Below, piece after piece: positions 62,818-64,000 of a stretch of 64,000 nucleotides of DNA (positions within the stretch are counted from its first letter, which is position 1; each line of letters begins with the position of its first letter). Source of the DNA: Nocardia aurantiaca (lineage in GTDB: Bacteria; Actinomycetota; Actinomycetes; Mycobacteriales; Mycobacteriaceae); contig NZ_WMBB01000006.1 of NCBI RefSeq assembly GCF_009708175.1, positions 186,001 through 250,000 of the forward strand, in the 5' to 3' direction. The notes under the pieces were generated by a model that was given only the letters and a program-made list of their open reading frames with translations, did no database searches and had not been told where the DNA came from. Both the position numbers and the translations under genes were made by a program.

Positions 62818-63554
62818 TCTGTAACTCCCTCGGATGACATCCAAATCACACCGGCGAGTCGGCCGGTCGGCGCGCCGCGGCGGTGTGAGAACAGCGTCTT
62901 GTCCTCGATGGTGCACCGCGGATCCATCGCCACCGCGCCCACGCCGGCCGCCTCGAGCTGCCTGCGGATGCCCGCGCGCAGATCCAGACCGGGCGTGCCC
63001 TTGGCAGTGGTGGTCGCGCTGCCCGGCAGATGCGCCTCGACATCCGCGCGCATGGCGGCGGGCACCTCGTATTGGCGACCGCTCGCCGCCGGGCCGAGGA
63101 ACGCGCCAATGCGCTCGGGCTTCGCGCCCACCGACGTCATGGCCTCCAGCACCCGTGGCACGATCCCGATCCGCGCCCCGATCCGTCCCGCGTGCACCGC
63201 CGCGATCACCCCGGCCTCGTCATCCGACAGCAGGATCGGCACACAGTCGGCGGTCAGCACCACCAGCGCCAGATCCCGCTGTGTGGTCACGAGCGCATCC
63301 GTGGCAGGCACCGGCTCGGTCCGCGGGCCGTCCACGATCTCCACATTCCGCCCGTGGATCTGTTCCATCCACACCAGCCGCTCCGGCGGCAGCCCGATAC
63401 TCTCCGCGAGCCGAACCCGATTGCGCCGCACCGCCTCCGGATCGTCCCCCACGTGATCGCCCAGGTTGAACGAGTCGTACGGCGCCTGCGAGAACCCGCC
63501 CGCCCTGGTCGTCACAACCCGCCTGGTCCGAAATACCGGTGCCGCTGCAGTCAT
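62814..63554 (-). CDS. pgeF: Multicopper polyphenol oxidase / purine nucleoside phosphorylase-like YfiH family protein
   Basis: About 246 residues. VTTRAGGFSQAPYDSFNLGDHVGDD is the conserved opening; the metal ligands appear in LVWMEQIHGRNV (His), LVVLTADCVPILL (Cys) and VIAAVHAGRIGARIG (His). The family has been linked both to peptidoglycan editing (PgeF) and to adenosine deaminase/phosphorylase activity. The ATG at 63554 is chosen because TACCCT lies 7 nt upstream; GTG 63575 is an alternative. A terminator separates it from ftsZ. Confidence 0.92.
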   Translation of the reverse strand: MTAAAPVFRTRRVVTTRAGGFSQAPYDSFNLGDHVGDDPEAVRRNRVRLAESIGLPPERLVWMEQIHGRNVEIVDGPRTEPVPATDALVTTQRDLALVVLTADCVPILLSDDEAGVIAAVHAGRIGARIGIVPRVLEAMTSVGAKPERIGAFLGPAASGRQYEVPAAMRADVEAHLPGSATTTAKGTPGLDLRAGIRRQLEAAGVGAVAMDPRCTIEDKTLFSHRRGAPTGRLAGVIWMSSEGVTE

Positions 63555-63753
63555 GCCTCCGAGGGTAGTAGTCACCGACGGGCAACCCGGAACTCACCAC
63601 CCTCGGGGACCCGGCCGGGTCGTCCCGCCGGGCGGGCCGGTTGCGGATCGTCCGAACGCACGCAGCAGGTCTGGCGCAGCGAATGCGATTCGCGCACAGC
63701 GGGTCCACACCATCGCGGTCGGCGAGGCAGGACATCGTTCCCTTGTGACAGCA

Positions 63754-63785
63754 CTGCGCCCGCTCCGTGACCGGAGCGGGCGCAG
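63754..63785. terminator. Terminator behind ftsZ
   Basis: A perfect 14 bp stem (CTGCGCCCGCTCCG and its complement) with a 4 nt loop, 25 bp past the ftsZ stop on the minus strand. It separates ftsZ from pgeF. Confidence 0.88.
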
Positions 63786-63809
63786 GGTGAATCGATCAGC
63801 GGCGCAAGA

Positions 63810-64000
63810 TCAGCGGCGCATGAAGTAGGGGACGTCAACGTCGTCGTCATCGGCATCGGGGGGCTGGATGTGATTGCGGGTGTTGGCGCCGATGGTGGGG
63901 TCGACCGCCGGGCGCGGGGCGCTGTAGGAGGGAGCCGGGCCGCGTTCGGCGACCGGCGGGGTCTGTGCCGCCGGGGCGGGGGTCGGCTCCTGGCGCGACA
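63810..64000 (-). CDS. ftsZ: Cell division protein FtsZ, C-terminal end (runs off the window)
   Basis: Only the last 63 codons are visible. They form the disordered Pro/Ala-rich tail (EPTPAPAAQTPPVAERGPAP) and the conserved tip DADDDDVDVPYFMRR, the peptide that binds SepF, FtsW and other partners. Most actinobacterial tips read VPPFMRR; here the second Pro is Tyr. The gene order with pgeF, yggS and sepF confirms the call. Confidence 0.9.
   Translation of the reverse strand, partial: SRQEPTPAPAAQTPPVAERGPAPSYSAPRPAVDPTIGANTRNHIQPPDADDDDVDVPYFMRR

Overview
This 64 kb window is a high-GC actinobacterial chromosome segment, most likely from Nocardia or a close mycolic-acid-producing relative. 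The evidence is an EmbA/B/C-family arabinosyltransferase (44721-48017), a Wag31/SepF/FtsZ division cluster, an MTB12-like lipoprotein, a CtpE P-type ATPase, and a translational-type T-box in front of ileS. Genus is inferred from gene content; no search could be run.

Layout. 1-5 kb: biotin synthesis (bioA, then bioF-bioD, all minus strand), with matching TGAAC-N3-GTTCA operators in front of bioA and bioF. 4.9-10.4 kb: a MarR-GNAT fusion gene, then glgX and treY coupled by an ATGA overlap; treZ does not follow. A two-component response regulator survives beside treY only as an internally deleted remnant. 10.6-16.5 kb: ilvA, a deazaflavin-type nitroreductase, a small membrane protein and dnaE1. 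16.7-24.6 kb: a one-direction module that joins a LytS/LytTR two-component system to two sodium:solute symporters, two small membrane partners and an acetyl-CoA synthetase. 24.7-32.6 kb: a serine hydrolase, a lipoprotein hydrolase, a methyltransferase, a VOC protein with no normal start codon, rarD and ctpE.

32.6-40.4 kb is the accessory or decaying part. It holds a degenerate 23-24 bp tandem repeat, phzF, two head-to-head gene stumps (TetR and an NmrA-type reductase) joined at one apparent deletion, a thioesterase-GNAT-PPOX set, a perfectly phased 30 bp repeat, a GGGCA microsatellite with a 24 bp palindrome, a frameshifted DUF222/HNH (13E12-type) gene, and a second stump pair (inositol monophosphatase and GAP-family membrane protein).

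41-55 kb: rluD-lspA, two exported proteins, emb, an MTB12-like lipoprotein, dinB, galU, a secreted esterase, a MarR-controlled membrane protein, an Ohr remnant and an NlpC/P60 hydrolase. 55.4-64 kb: a RelE-type toxin remnant, ileS with its T-box, a small membrane protein, wag31, yggT, sepF, yggS, pgeF and the 3' end of ftsZ, all minus strand, as in the conserved actinobacterial dcw region.

Perfect 13-15 bp inverted repeats mark most transcription-unit ends. Several genes begin 6-8 nt after a TANNNT box, which suggests leaderless transcripts. I did not find a clearly new multi-gene defence or biosynthetic system. The most unusual content is the set of deletion-joined stumps and repeats at 32.6-40.4 kb.
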